DNA of 64,000 bases from Asparagopsis taxiformis. Lineage: Eukaryota; Rhodophyta; Florideophyceae; Bonnemaisoniales; Bonnemaisoniaceae. Below are positions 30,832-40,820 of this stretch, piece after piece. The notes beneath the pieces are model-generated. The model saw only the letters and a list, made by a program, of their open reading frames with translations, ran no database searches and had not been told where the DNA came from. The stretch's first letter is position 1, and each line of letters opens with the position of its first letter. The DNA lies in contig JALQPE010000632.1 in the NCBI GenBank assembly GCA_030407315.1, positions 21,918 through 85,917 on the forward strand, given 5' to 3'. The position numbers and the translations under genes are program-made.

Positions 30832-31107
30832 TGGGGTGACTGCTTCTCCTACATCGCTCTGTTACTGGTGTTCTACATGCTGCGTTGCTACACAATTTCG
30901 CACTCACATCTTTCTAGTTTCTCTCCCTTTCGTATCCATAGGTATAGCAGTTGAAAAGTGGATAGTTTGCACTCCAGGCCGCAGATGCCTTCCTGCAGTC
31001 ATGTCACGATTGTTGTAGTGTAGTCTATAATATCTAGCGCTCTTGGAAGATGATGCACAGTCTATTGTCTCTGTCAATGCGTGTTTACTCAAATCTATCA
31101 AAGTAGC

Positions 31108-34100
31108 TCAGTTAGCTGGCCAATATTTTCTACCATAGTCAGCAAATATCTCCTCATCAGCTTCAACGTCTCTGGTCAGAACGACCTTGACAGCATGGGG
31201 ATTCTTGATATTCGAAGCAAAGTCCGGTTTGTCTATGGCATCGCCTTGTCGAAACTCGGCTGACTGTGTTCGACTCACCTCGGTCGCTTTCTCCGTTCCG
31301 TCAATGACCCGACAATCATTGAGGTAGCTGGTACAATTATAGACCGCTGGAACGAGCCAGACCTTCCGAACAGGTGCACCCCTCCCTATGTACGTGGTTT
31401 CCAATTCCATGTTGTAGTCCTGGAACCTCTGTCCTGTGCACCCAAATCCTTCCGGGCCGTACATCACTGATCTCTGCGGTTCCGAGTCTCGAATCTTCGC
31501 ATAGAAAATCGTCCCGTTGTACCAGCCAATGACCGTCCCCTTCTTCAGTTTCTTCGCCGCGAATACGCCAAACCCACCACCTCTTACCTCCGATTGCGAA
31601 ACATAGACACCGTAGAATGCGGCATCAGCAGCCAGAATCGCGTCCGGGTCTATGCTCCAAAACGAGTGCATGTCCTCGGCCGGCCACTGGTCCATAGGCA
31701 CCCCGCTCAATCTGTGAAGCATAGAACCGTCCTTCTTCATTGACGCAACGAACACAAGCAGATGGTTCGGCAATGCTGTCACAGCAGGTAAACCTTCTGG
31801 TGCATCTGAGATGTGCTTCTGACGAAGCCTTGGAGCTTTTCCTGTGACCGGTACCGACTCGTCCCCAAGAATACTCTCCACCTCACGCTGCAAGATCCCC
31901 CCATATCGCCCGGCTTTCACCTCACTGACGAAAGCATGCAGTATCCACTCCTGCGATGCATCGTGGCACCTTTTTTCCTTCTCACACCCAATGAACCGAC
32001 GATACGTACCATCCCTCAACGTCATACACGCTATGGCTGTGCTGTATGTTCCCGAGAAGAAATCCATCACGATATCGTTCTGCTTCGAAAATCGTTCCAG
32101 AAGCTCACGAAGAGTGGTCAACGCCTTCTGCTCATGGCGCAGTCGGTTGTTCTGCCCATCGTATTGAGCTTCACCAGCCGACAACCTCGGAACGTTGTCA
32201 ATCGCGTTGGTGAACCCAGGGTGCCTCGATATGTCCGGATTGTGCAACCTGTAATCCACCATATCGTATGCAGCCATACCCTTCCCCCGCTTATACGCAT
32301 GGATAACGAAATCGTGCATATTATGCAGTGTGCACGTTTTCGTCGATGGATTGGACGTAAAGCTGTGTGGTCGGCGAGATAGCACGACTGGAACACTGTC
32401 CACAATCATCTTGCCAGGCTCGGCATTTCTGATTGCATCCATCCATGCCACGAGTTGGCGCACGCTGGAATAGATTAGAGCATGACCGCCAGGCCGAAGA
32501 ACTCGAACTATTTCACACGCAACACTCGCCAACTCTTCCGGCTCCAGAATATCGTACTCCGAGTTTTCTCTGCCGCCTTCCCGCCTCGTGTTGAATGGAG
32601 GATCAGTGAGCACAAGCTGAACACTGTCCTCCAACACGCCATCTTCCAGGAAACTAATTTTGTCCTCCACCTCTTTGGCTACATCAGTGGCGTCACAATT
32701 CACAGTGTGAATGTAACGCCCCATCACAGCTTCCAGCTTGGTGACATATTCCGGCTTGGATTCCTTTCCGACGTCAACGAGCGGTGCTTCTGTAGGCGAT
32801 ACAGTGTCAACCTCCATAGCGTCATCCTCGGCCGCACCTTCTCTTGTTGCTGTTTCGCTAGCAACCGCCGCATTATCGTCCTCTCCACCACCGCGCTCCA
32901 GCCTAGCCTTCTTCCTCTGTGGCTCCAGACTATCCTCTTCTATATCCTCGCTGCCATTGTTTGGCACTGCTGCGGATATTTCCATCTGCGCAGGTGCACC
33001 TTCAAGGATGCCAGGCTCGGGCGTATCCTCAAGACTGTGCAACTCATCCATGGTCAGAGGAAGCTTTCGTTGCTCTCGGGTTCGCAATAACCAAGCCTTC
33101 AGCCTCCTCTGACCATCCAGGGCATGAGACGTGTTCAACTTGGCTCGCATGAACGAGTTCAATCCGAACTTGTCAGGAGTGTCGAAAAGCAAGGCTCGAA
33201 GTCTCTGCATCAGCTGACCACGCTCGGCGAACACATTCACCTCAGTGACACATTGGCGTATCGACAGCAGGAAGGCGCTTGTCAATGATCGCAGCCTTGC
33301 ATCCACAGCCACTGGAAGGTCGGCACAGAACCCGTTTTCACTGTCTACAGTTTTCGGGACAATGGTCAGGTTTTTCCGATGCTCCTCGACCGCGCAGCCA
33401 TCAGACCGATTCGGGAGTGACCTGAAGCAAAGGCTCGCAGGATCGAATACCATGAACGGCCAGCACATCGATTCAACATCCTCATACCCCAACACTCTTG
33501 CCCCGGTATCCCACGCAGCTAACACACGGTCGACAACAAATCCAAGCTGGTTGGCTTGCGCACTGGATGTTGCAATTCCAACCATTCCACCACCACCAAT
33601 GGCCCCGGATGTGGCTCTGGCCCGCCTAGATGGCGCACTGCCCATCTCCTTACTGCGAATAGCCAAGATACACTGGCACATCATAACCATCAGCCTCCTG
33701 AACCGCTTCTGGCTAGCCTGCAAAGAATCTTGCATGTCGGATGTAGCGCCGTCTAGAAAGTACCTGCTCGAAAGCAGTTCGCGGTTCAGTGGAGAGGACA
33801 ATTCTCCGCGGGGTGTCTTGCCAAACATTTCGACGGCACGAGAACTAGTCACCCCCACCTGTTTCGGAAACTCAACCATCCTCGGAGAATCACCCATCTC
33901 TGCATTGAGTCCCCATGCATGACAAAACATTTGCCACAGACGCAAATCAATCGCACTCGAATCTTCTGCTCGGTGATACGGCCGAAGCACAGCCAGGATA
34001 GACATGCATGAGCTGTACTGCGGTTTACCACTCAGGCTTGAAGCAATTTGGCCGCTTGGATCGCAGGACTTGATCCAGCCCAACACATCGGCCATCCTCA

Positions 34101-34575
34101 CAGACGAAATATGAGCGTACTTGTCCTTTCCTTTTTGGACCCAGTACTCGTCTCTGAGATCAACGGCGATCATCAGATACTCAACAAACATCATGCGCCT
34201 TTGCAGGCCTGCAATGTCGTTGGATGTCGTCGCTCTCACACGGTCCAGCACAACAGCAGTACTGCTGTTGGTGTCCGCCACGATAGACTCTTCTCGCATA
34301 GGAATCGTAACGCCAGGAGGAAAGACGCCCTTCTCCATTCCACGTACAATTGCCATGCAGCGGTGCGCTCCATCCAATATCTCCAGAACGCCTTCTCGAA
34401 ACCTGCCAGTCACGGGATGAGCTGTGTCATAACCGCTGTTGCGAATGCTCTCCATGAGCGCTTCCACATGACTTGCATCAACATCGCGAATCGATACGAA
34501 TTTGCTGACTTGATTGGGGTCGATGAACACCCATCCGTCGTGCTTTTCACCGTGATTGTGGAACGTTCCTTCCAT
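31108..34575 (-). CDS. ParB-like + N6-type DNA methyltransferase + SET fusion
   Basis: 1155 aa from the ATG at 34575 (MEGTFHNHGEKHDG). Three modules are visible. (1) Residues ~20-130: ParB-like domain with D68-G-A-H-R72. (2) Residues ~640-870: beta-class amino-methyltransferase. LVLTDPPF (DPPF at 658-661, the catalytic motif typical of N6-adenine enzymes) lies N-terminal to the SAM-binding DFFSGTY motif (FSG at 840-842). (3) Residues ~994-1155: SET domain with GGGFGVFA, YNCTSYLND (1079-1087) and EIFADYGRKYW (DYG 1146-1148). No Cys-rich pre-/post-SET is seen. It could methylate adenine in DNA and lysine in histones or other proteins. Both activities are predicted from motifs only. It diverges from the Tudor-like gene across a 513-bp spacer. 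A dead copy lies at 2542-3370. Confidence 0.88.
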   Translation of the reverse strand: MEGTFHNHGEKHDGWVFIDPNQVSKFVSIRDVDASHVEALMESIRNSGYDTAHPVTGRFREGVLEILDGAHRCMAIVRGMEKGVFPPGVTIPMREESIVADTNSSTAVVLDRVRATTSNDIAGLQRRMMFVEYLMIAVDLRDEYWVQKGKDKYAHISSVRMADVLGWIKSCDPSGQIASSLSGKPQYSSCMSILAVLRPYHRAEDSSAIDLRLWQMFCHAWGLNAEMGDSPRMVEFPKQVGVTSSRAVEMFGKTPRGELSSPLNRELLSSRYFLDGATSDMQDSLQASQKRFRRLMVMMCQCILAIRSKEMGSAPSRRARATSGAIGGGGMVGIATSSAQANQLGFVVDRVLAAWDTGARVLGYEDVESMCWPFMVFDPASLCFRSLPNRSDGCAVEEHRKNLTIVPKTVDSENGFCADLPVAVDARLRSLTSAFLLSIRQCVTEVNVFAERGQLMQRLRALLFDTPDKFGLNSFMRAKLNTSHALDGQRRLKAWLLRTREQRKLPLTMDELHSLEDTPEPGILEGAPAQMEISAAVPNNGSEDIEEDSLEPQRKKARLERGGGEDDNAAVASETATREGAAEDDAMEVDTVSPTEAPLVDVGKESKPEYVTKLEAVMGRYIHTVNCDATDVAKEVEDKISFLEDGVLEDSVQLVLTDPPFNTRREGGRENSEYDILEPEELASVACEIVRVLRPGGHALIYSSVRQLVAWMDAIRNAEPGKMIVDSVPVVLSRRPHSFTSNPSTKTCTLHNMHDFVIHAYKRGKGMAAYDMVDYRLHNPDISRHPGFTNAIDNVPRLSAGEAQYDGQNNRLRHEQKALTTLRELLERFSKQNDIVMDFFSGTYSTAIACMTLRDGTYRRFIGCEKEKRCHDASQEWILHAFVSEVKAGRYGGILQREVESILGDESVPVTGKAPRLRQKHISDAPEGLPAVTALPNHLLVFVASMKKDGSMLHRLSGVPMDQWPAEDMHSFWSIDPDAILAADAAFYGVYVSQSEVRGGGFGVFAAKKLKKGTVIGWYNGTIFYAKIRDSEPQRSVMYGPEGFGCTGQRFQDYNMELETTYIGRGAPVRKVWLVPAVYNCTSYLNDCRVIDGTEKATEVSRTQSAEFRQGDAIDKPDFASNIKNPHAVKVVLTRDVEADEEIFADYGRKYWPAN

Positions 34576-35088
34576 GGCGAACAAAGGTAGAGTTTTTAAG
34601 AAAGGGATAGTTGGTTGCTGCTTGACCAGGGTGGCGCAAAGCAGAAGTTGGTTGTTTAAAACAAAGTGTCAGCGAGTGGTAGCACTTCGGTGGCTGTTTC
34701 CTTTCCACCCCTGTCCGAACCTTTACAAGATAACTACATCGACTGTTAGCTCAATAATCAATGTAATACTAAAGTAATACTCAAAATATTTTTCCATGCA
34801 ATTTATTGGGCCCCGTAACATCTCTAAGCGTATCTTTGTAGTCCAATCGTATGCATCCGACATTCACTTCTAGAACGATTATTCACATCAAATTTTATGC
34901 TGCAATCAGTTCATGGCAGACATCATCCACACTGACGTGTCAATTTTGTCAATTGTCCATTCTATTTCTACACCACCTAAACATCTCTTCTGGACCTTTC
35001 CAATCCTCCTAGTATATACTACTCTTTAGCAGAAGGTAACGGTTAGGCTTTCACTAATACAACAATTCTATCCCATAGCTATCCCAAC
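34576..35088. promoter_or_regulatory. Bidirectional promoter region of Element 1
   Basis: This is the 513-bp spacer between divergent start codons. A TATATACTACT-like box lies about 70 bp upstream of the plus-strand ATG (35,014-35,024). The spacer is conserved in the duplicate copy at 2029-2541. Confidence 0.5.
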
Positions 35089-36450
35089 ATGCTTCCTCTC
35101 GCTCCAAACGACGTTATAGAAGTTCAATGGGAACTTCGGCCGTTTGGGAGGAAACGAAAAATTGTGTGGTGGTCTGCAATCGTCAAGGAAATTACTCAGG
35201 TCAAGACCGAAACAGACCCATTCCTCCATGCATTGCTCGAATACAAAGCTGAATATGGTTTCGACTCTACCCTTTCTCAAGTCAAGATTTCAGATCGTAA
35301 CGAGCTCGTCGACAAGGATTCCGGAAGGGTTCTCCCGTGGCGAAGTGGTGAGCTTCGCAGTATGGACTCACCTGCATCCCCAGCAGAGAGAGACCCGGAC
35401 TACGGCATTGACCACACTCGCCACCGCCACCGCGGCATCCTTCAAGATTGCACTGCGGATCAAATGAAGAAGACCATAGCAGAAATGCTGGCAAGATTGG
35501 AAAAGCTGGAGTCAGCTGCCAAACATCCTCTTCCCCCTCCATTCGATTCCAACAGCTCCATGACCTCCTCTGCTCTGACTGTATGTAGCATTCTGTTTCA
35601 GAAGCTTGGTGTGTACACGGACAAGCCCCTCTCCCTCCGGATGACAAAATCCGAGCACTCCAGGGGAATGCGACAAACATCGCAAGAAGAAATCAGAGTA
35701 CAGGCTGACTGCTCCCTTGCTCAATTCCGCACTATTGCCATTCAATGCAAGGCGAAAGAGAATCGTGATGTTCTCTTCCTGCCGTCCTTTGAGGACATCA
35801 CCTTTCCCTCTGGAAATGAGTCGGATCTTTCCATCATTTTCCCCACCTTTCAGGCACTATGTGACTCCATAGGTACCTCGCAACACGGGTTCCAGAAAAT
35901 ATTGGTGAAGAGCAGGGCGGAACGCGATGGAGGCAGCTCATCGATTGTCCGAATTTTAGGAAATCTAGTCGACGTTGACTGCTCTCATGATGCTCCTTCT
36001 TCCGCATTTCTCGTCGGCTCATCTGCTTACGTCCTGTCCAGCCCAGACCAACGTATGACAGTTCTTTGCAGAGACTCCTACGAGTTTGACCATGTCAACA
36101 ATACATTTTTACATCCCCTATGTCTTAGCCAACTATCACAGTCTAGCATCGTGGACTCTTTCCACCTACGTGATAAGGCTACTGTTACTTATGGAGCAAC
36201 GTTTTCGTTACTGTGGAGACGTATTCAGCGCCGAGCTTGTTACAGCACTTTCCAGCCTCTATCAACCGCAGAGACGTTTGGTACACTACATCTACGCTTA
36301 CCTTGCTGTATTTTCAGTGGTACTACTATATGCCAGGAGCTTGAAGACATTGGCTATGAGGCTATCTCTCGTCTTGGCTTCAATGCGGATTCAGACACTA
36401 CCCACCCACCCTCTCCTCCACCTGCCACCTGCAGTCCGGAGCAAAAATGA
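35089..36450 (+). CDS. Accessory protein with Tudor-like N-terminal domain
   Basis: 453 aa. Residues ~5-75 (DVIEVQWELRP...KIVWWSAIVKEI...LLEYKAEYGFDSTLSQVKISD) have the pattern of a Tudor/Agenet-type beta-barrel: an opening strand, a Trp-Trp before a second strand, and an aromatic third strand. Residues ~125-145 form a short coiled coil (QMKKTIAEMLARLEKLESA). The remainder is a conserved globular region of unknown fold. A homologue with the same WW, LYDAMPEKGYP and VTF landmarks is present in pieces at 40,821-41,819, so it is a recurrent component of this element family. A chromatin-reader role is inferred. The closely apposed coiled-coil gene on the other strand converges on it. Confidence 0.65.
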   Translation: MLPLAPNDVIEVQWELRPFGRKRKIVWWSAIVKEITQVKTETDPFLHALLEYKAEYGFDSTLSQVKISDRNELVDKDSGRVLPWRSGELRSMDSPASPAERDPDYGIDHTRHRHRGILQDCTADQMKKTIAEMLARLEKLESAAKHPLPPPFDSNSSMTSSALTVCSILFQKLGVYTDKPLSLRMTKSEHSRGMRQTSQEEIRVQADCSLAQFRTIAIQCKAKENRDVLFLPSFEDITFPSGNESDLSIIFPTFQALCDSIGTSQHGFQKILVKSRAERDGGSSSIVRILGNLVDVDCSHDAPSSAFLVGSSAYVLSSPDQRMTVLCRDSYEFDHVNNTFLHPLCLSQLSQSSIVDSFHLRDKATVTYGATFSLLWRRIQRRACYSTFQPLSTAETFGTLHLRLPCCIFSGTTICQELEDIGYEAISRLGFNADSDTTHPPSPPPATCSPEQK

Positions 36451-36725
36451 TAAAGCACACCTATCCGTAGTTATCCTGTTCCTGGGTATTCCATTCTAGA
36501 GCTCCTGTGGCCATCAATTTCTAGTAAAGACGGATACCCTCGCCCCTTCCTACTTCGACTATTCCACTACCTGTCTCTGCGCTGTTCCTTCGACTTGACA
36601 CTATCGTCTGACTGGTTTCCTGATGTCTCGCACCTATCTACTTCCATCTATTACAAAATTCACCTCAACAGAAATTTTATTTCTTCATTCTTCGTCTACT
36701 ACACCGAAACTGGTTTCATCCGATA

Positions 36726-38252
36726 CTACTCCCCTTCATTCTCGATTTCATCATCGACGAATACCTTCACATATTCTGCATCTCCTCCGTCCTCTTCCAT
36801 AGACCTGAAGCTCTCCTCCAGCACTGATTCCCCCCCATCGTCTACGTTCAGTTCTTCATATCTATCACGCGATATAGTCAAAACCTCCTCATTCATGAAC
36901 CGACTACTCACCCGCTCCCCGGGAAGAAGCAGTTTCACTGCTTCATTGATTTCCCGGATTTGCGCTCCTTCCACCTCTGTTCCACTTTGAAATTTCAAAA
37001 TCGTTCGGAACCCGTATGCAAGTATGTAGATGAATTGCAAGGAGTATTCTGAACGTCGCAGGAACATGTTCTTATCAGAACATTGCGTGTAGGCGACTGC
37101 AAAGTTCAGTGCAACCTCTACTAAATTGATCCTCCTAGTCAAAAACCTCTTGTCCGGTTCTCCAATTATTTGAACTTCGTACTCGACTTTGAATAGCATT
37201 TCTTTTCGCACTGCAATGAAGTCGCGAAGAATCTTCATATTCTTGTCATCCATTGCTGCACGCTCCGCTGCATTCATTTTCCTCTGCGCCGAGTACAGAC
37301 TTGGAACTGACTCAATGTCCAGCCCACCGTCGTGCAAATGATGCTCCATTCGGACTGAACCTTGAAACCCACTGTATAGAACGAATCCAAGATCTCGGAT
37401 GAACCGGTTTCGCACATGATCTCTGGACTTGTTCATAAACCCGGTCACTGCTGTGAGTGCCGATTTCGTCACAGTGATGCCTACCTCCTTTCTGTGCAAC
37501 GGCCCATTGTCTCCAACCTTTCTTCGCTTCTGCTTTCGAGCGGCCCCATCACTTCCCTCGGACGTCCCATGCATTCCATCCATGCGAGCAGAGTCCGTTC
37601 CGCGAATTGTCTCCTCAATGGTCCCGGTAGTCACATACCCCCGCGCCCTCCACCGTTCGATACCTTCCGACGTTCCATTGGAGCTGGAACGGTCTCCTCC
37701 CTCTCTGAAAGAATTGTTTTGACACGTATTCTTGATTAAAGAGGTCACAACTTGGCAGCGCAATTCAATGTGGTTCCGGCCGGCAAGCGTCCTATTGAAC
37801 ACATCCTTTCGCTCATTGCTCTGCCTGGCGAACATCAGCGTATTGATTAGCTGGCATCCGTTGAAATGCCTATCCCTCTTATCCACCATTGCCTTCGTGT
37901 ACGTTGGAACAACAGCACACAGCACAGCACACACCATTTCGAACGTGAACGATTTCTCCGCATCCTGCGCAATGCGGAGACGTTCCCTGTCCTTCTCGGA
38001 GGCGATCTTCTTCGGATGTCCTTGTCCCTGGCTCAGAAGCCCATCGACGATGCTCTTGACCTCCTGCATATCGGTGTTTAGCATGGAGACAGTCTTGGCG
38101 ACATTTCCGAGAGTCTCGCGTAATTGAATGGTGCTCTTCTCGACGGCATCCATTTTATCACTCAGGGCTTTCAACTCTGCAGTGATGTTCGAAAAGCCCT
38201 CACGCGTTATTTCGGAAAATGCGGCGATGCTTACGGAGGTTTCGGGATTCAT
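36726..38252 (-). CDS. Conserved coiled-coil accessory protein
   Basis: 508 aa from the ATG at 38252 (MNPETSVSIAAF). The frame is open further upstream but without an earlier ATG. Residues ~15-85 form a heptad-rich coiled coil (AELKALSDKMDAVEKSTIQL). The middle is Ser/Arg/Gly-rich and variable. Residues ~250-430 are conserved with the Element 2 protein at 47,695: RDHVRNRFIRDLGF matches RNARDRLFGSLGY, and EVQIIGEPDKRFLTRRINLVEV matches TVECLDEP...RQKEFTRRYSQYVGV. The C-terminus is acidic. No enzymatic motif is visible. It is a family-specific protein of unknown function, perhaps an accessory DNA-binding or scaffolding component comparable in role to TnpA-type proteins (inference). Confidence 0.7.
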   Translation of the reverse strand: MNPETSVSIAAFSEITREGFSNITAELKALSDKMDAVEKSTIQLRETLGNVAKTVSMLNTDMQEVKSIVDGLLSQGQGHPKKIASEKDRERLRIAQDAEKSFTFEMVCAVLCAVVPTYTKAMVDKRDRHFNGCQLINTLMFARQSNERKDVFNRTLAGRNHIELRCQVVTSLIKNTCQNNSFREGGDRSSSNGTSEGIERWRARGYVTTGTIEETIRGTDSARMDGMHGTSEGSDGAARKQKRRKVGDNGPLHRKEVGITVTKSALTAVTGFMNKSRDHVRNRFIRDLGFVLYSGFQGSVRMEHHLHDGGLDIESVPSLYSAQRKMNAAERAAMDDKNMKILRDFIAVRKEMLFKVEYEVQIIGEPDKRFLTRRINLVEVALNFAVAYTQCSDKNMFLRRSEYSLQFIYILAYGFRTILKFQSGTEVEGAQIREINEAVKLLLPGERVSSRFMNEEVLTISRDRYEELNVDDGGESVLEESFRSMEEDGGDAEYVKVFVDDEIENEGE

Positions 38253-38780
38253 CTTGACCTTGCAATTGGAGTTTGCTAAAAGGAGAATTGCTTTGAAGGA
38301 TGTCACGCTTAGTACAGCAGTGTTGTAGCAAATATCATTTCAGTGGATGCATCCATCCTGGTCTACTCTACATAATAATAATGCTTCCCAGTGCTCCGTA
38401 ACGGTTATTTTTCATAATTTAGTGGTGGATGGTGCGTATTCTTTCCTTTGCCACCACCCACGTCCTGTGCATACCACACCTCGCTACCAGACTGACGTCT
38501 CCTACTAGACACTTTCAATGCAAAGATAGATAGGTATAATTTGAAATGCTAAACTCAACATATTATAGCTACTATGTACATTCTCTCCTTACGGTGAGAC
38601 AAACCAGATATGTTCTGTTCTCCCAATCTTCCTTTCTCCAACGTCCTATTCAGCATCTAGCTTCCCCGCACCCAACTATCTGTAAAGCACCATCACAATT
38701 AATATAGTCGTATACCACACACCATTCCAATATTTACCTTCACACCAACACTATGCTCCATATTTCCTCTAAGTCCACTC
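38253..38780. other. Upstream region of the coiled-coil gene
   Basis: AT-rich DNA with no gene. It presumably contains the promoter of the minus-strand coiled-coil gene. Confidence 0.35.
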
Positions 38781-39137
38781 CACCAGACAGTGTTGTCAAA
38801 CAATGCACGGTACTACCCGCAGACAATACAATTTGCTATCTACACTACTGTCTACAGATTTCCCCAGACAGTGCAGTAATACAGTACAATGTATTGTCTC
38901 AGACAGTAAAATGTACTGTCTGCACATACTGTCTGGCGGCAACACTTCCGGACAGTAAAATTTACTGTTCTGGACAGTAAATTTTACTGTTTTTGGTACT
39001 GTCCAGATTTCGTGCCAGTTTACTGCTGCAGCAGTATTCTGAAATTTCCAGACAGTAAATTTTACTGTCTCCGCGCACTGTCTTGGCCAGACAGTAATTT
39101 TTACTGTCTCAGACAGTAAATTTACTGTCTGTTTTCA
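38781..39137. repeat. Right subterminal repeat region of Element 1
   Basis: It holds many short inverted motifs of the form GACAGTAAATTTTACTGTC and CAGACAGTAAAATGTACTGT, ending next to the terminal repeat at 39,138. The same GACAGT/ACTGTC core occurs at the left end, but here there is no long tandem array. Confidence 0.85.
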
Positions 39138-39154
39138 TTCTCAACACCGTAGTG

Positions 39155-40820
39155 TGTCGTTGGGGGTAGTTAACGTCTCCCTTTCTGTAGTCACGTCCAG
39201 CAAATAGCAGTTAAACCGGCGGGATGAGCGGCAAGGAATACGGTGCAGTAGAGAGTTAGCCACGCCCAGTTTTGTATTTACACGACCAGACGAGAATTTG
39301 CATTAGCGGCTTTGTATTCCTGCGATAGCAGTCCTGAATGACGGTGAATATGACTCTGTTCTTAGTTCTTGAGTCGGGTAACAGAGGGCACCCGACGCAA
39401 AAAGAGCGTTTAGACGCACACAGCATGAGCAATTTTTGAGAAAACCATTGATTTCACTGGTTTGAACCAGTAGATTTGGATGGAATAGCCGACCAGAGAA
39501 AAATTTGTAATTTTTATTGGAAAAAAACCACGCGACGTGGCTGGATACAGTAGAGAAATGGGATGGAAAAAAACCAGAGGAAAGTATTGGCCAGGCCAGG
39601 CTGAAAGGCTGGTTCTGTACTGTAGTTGGGCATGATTTTTTGATGGTTTTAGATTTGCGCCCGTCCATACGCTGGCGGCCGGCGGTGGGTGGAAAAAACC
39701 ATTGAAATTACTAATTTCGGCTATGGAATGACGGGAATGGCAAACCAGCGACGGATACAGTACGGAGGGTGGTTGAAACCAGTGCATGGACTAGTTTGGG
39801 AGGCTGGTTTCGCTGGTATTGGTGGTTCCATTACAGTAGGTTTAGTTTGGGACATGGTGTAAATGAACTTACGCATGAGCAATGTCTTAGGGTGAGCTGC
39901 TTGTAGGCTAGGTGCATGTATGAAAATGTTTCTTGGAATATATTCTGGCGTTGTGGTGAGCGAGGGAAATATCCTATGTTAAGGTAGGTGAGAAGGTGAA
40001 AGCTAGGAAATAATTGATAGGTAGTATAGTATGGTAGTGCTGGAAGGGAGGTCAATTGGGTGGTGGAGCCGTATTGAACACGGGAATTACAATGAAGAGT
40101 GGAGGGATTGACATTGTACAGTAGGTCAGGAAATGGTTTGGCGTCGCGGTCATAATCTACATATCTGCAGATTGGCAATCCAATACTTCCACCCGGTATG
40201 CATACGAATCCGTAGAACCGGAATTCTTCCAGTTACCAAGATCGACTTTGAACAACCCGCTGTGCCCGCTCGCATGCACTGGACCCATATGCATCTTGCG
40301 ACGAACCAGACCCGTTTGGTTCGTCGCGCTTTGCATAGGGATCCGGTGCGTGGGAGCGCGCGTAAGGGTCGTTGTAGCAAGAGGCACTATTTACGTATGG
40401 GACCTTGGCGCAGTAGTACCCAGAGACTCTATATTACTCTCGAGGGAAGTGGCTGAGGATGGGAAACATTAATTTGAATTGCCAATCACGAAATGGAGTA
40501 CTACACACGTGTGATCGGGAGCTATAATGGGTAATTAGAAGCGAATGTGAAAAAAGTTGAAATTAAAAATGGTCAGCATCGCAATCCGGGCTGGTTGACA
40601 TGCCGGATTGAGTTTTGCTCGAGTAAGTTGAGTATGAAAGAATCGATCAGCGAGTCATGCCATTTCGTGGTAAACGTAATGACGTACGGAGTAGATGATT
40701 CATCATAATTATGTACACATATATGAGGCTGTATCGCCGTAGTGAAAAGTTGGTATTGCATCAACTACATTGTTAAATTGTCGTCTTCTCTAGCATTAGA
40801 ACTAATTTGGAAGGGAAATC
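39155..40820. other. Gene-free DNA between the two giant elements
   Basis: No gene is supported. It has A-rich tracts and weak internal repeats around 39,430-39,850 (AAACCATTGA-type blocks), and an imperfect hairpin at about 40,240-40,385. Confidence 0.4.
40240..40385. repeat. Imperfect long hairpin centred near 40,314
   Basis: The inner arms GCGACGAACCA/TGGTTCGTCGC pair perfectly around a 6-8 base loop. Pairing continues outward, with mismatches, through GCACTGGACCCATATGCA against TGCATAGGGATCCGGTGC and beyond. It is probably a small foldback/MITE element. Confidence 0.7.

Larger units (their letters stand above)
29016..31107. other. Convergent intergenic DNA with palindrome clusters 4 and 5
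   Basis: This 2.1-kb region lies between the 3' ends of two convergent genes. It contains two duplicated palindrome units and a 78-bp near-perfect palindrome at 30,294-30,371 (separate entries). No protein gene is supported. The remaining sequence is AT-rich and unremarkable. Confidence 0.4.
33765..37108. repeat. Intact partner of the inverted duplication at 1-3370
   Basis: It matches 1-3370 in reverse complement with scattered substitutions and small indels. All reading frames here are intact, whereas the partner copies are broken. Confidence 0.9.
12644..39154. mobile_element. Element 1: 26.5-kb CACTA-type giant transposon
   Basis: The left end reads CACTACGGTGTTGAAAA (12,644-12,660). The right end is its reverse complement, CACTACGGTGTTGAGAA (39,138-39,154), with one mismatch. 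Both ends are followed inwards by dense GACAGT...ACTGTC subterminal repeats, the usual architecture of CACTA/EnSpm elements. Inside are six intact ORFs of 453-1267 codons and five clusters of a private palindrome. Gene order: transposase (+), ParB/dioxygenase (+), ParB/dioxygenase (+), ParB/methyltransferase/SET (-), Tudor-like (+), coiled-coil (-). No target-site duplication is seen: the flanks are GTT on the left and TGT on the right. Either a flank has rearranged or the duplication has decayed. Confidence 0.85.
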
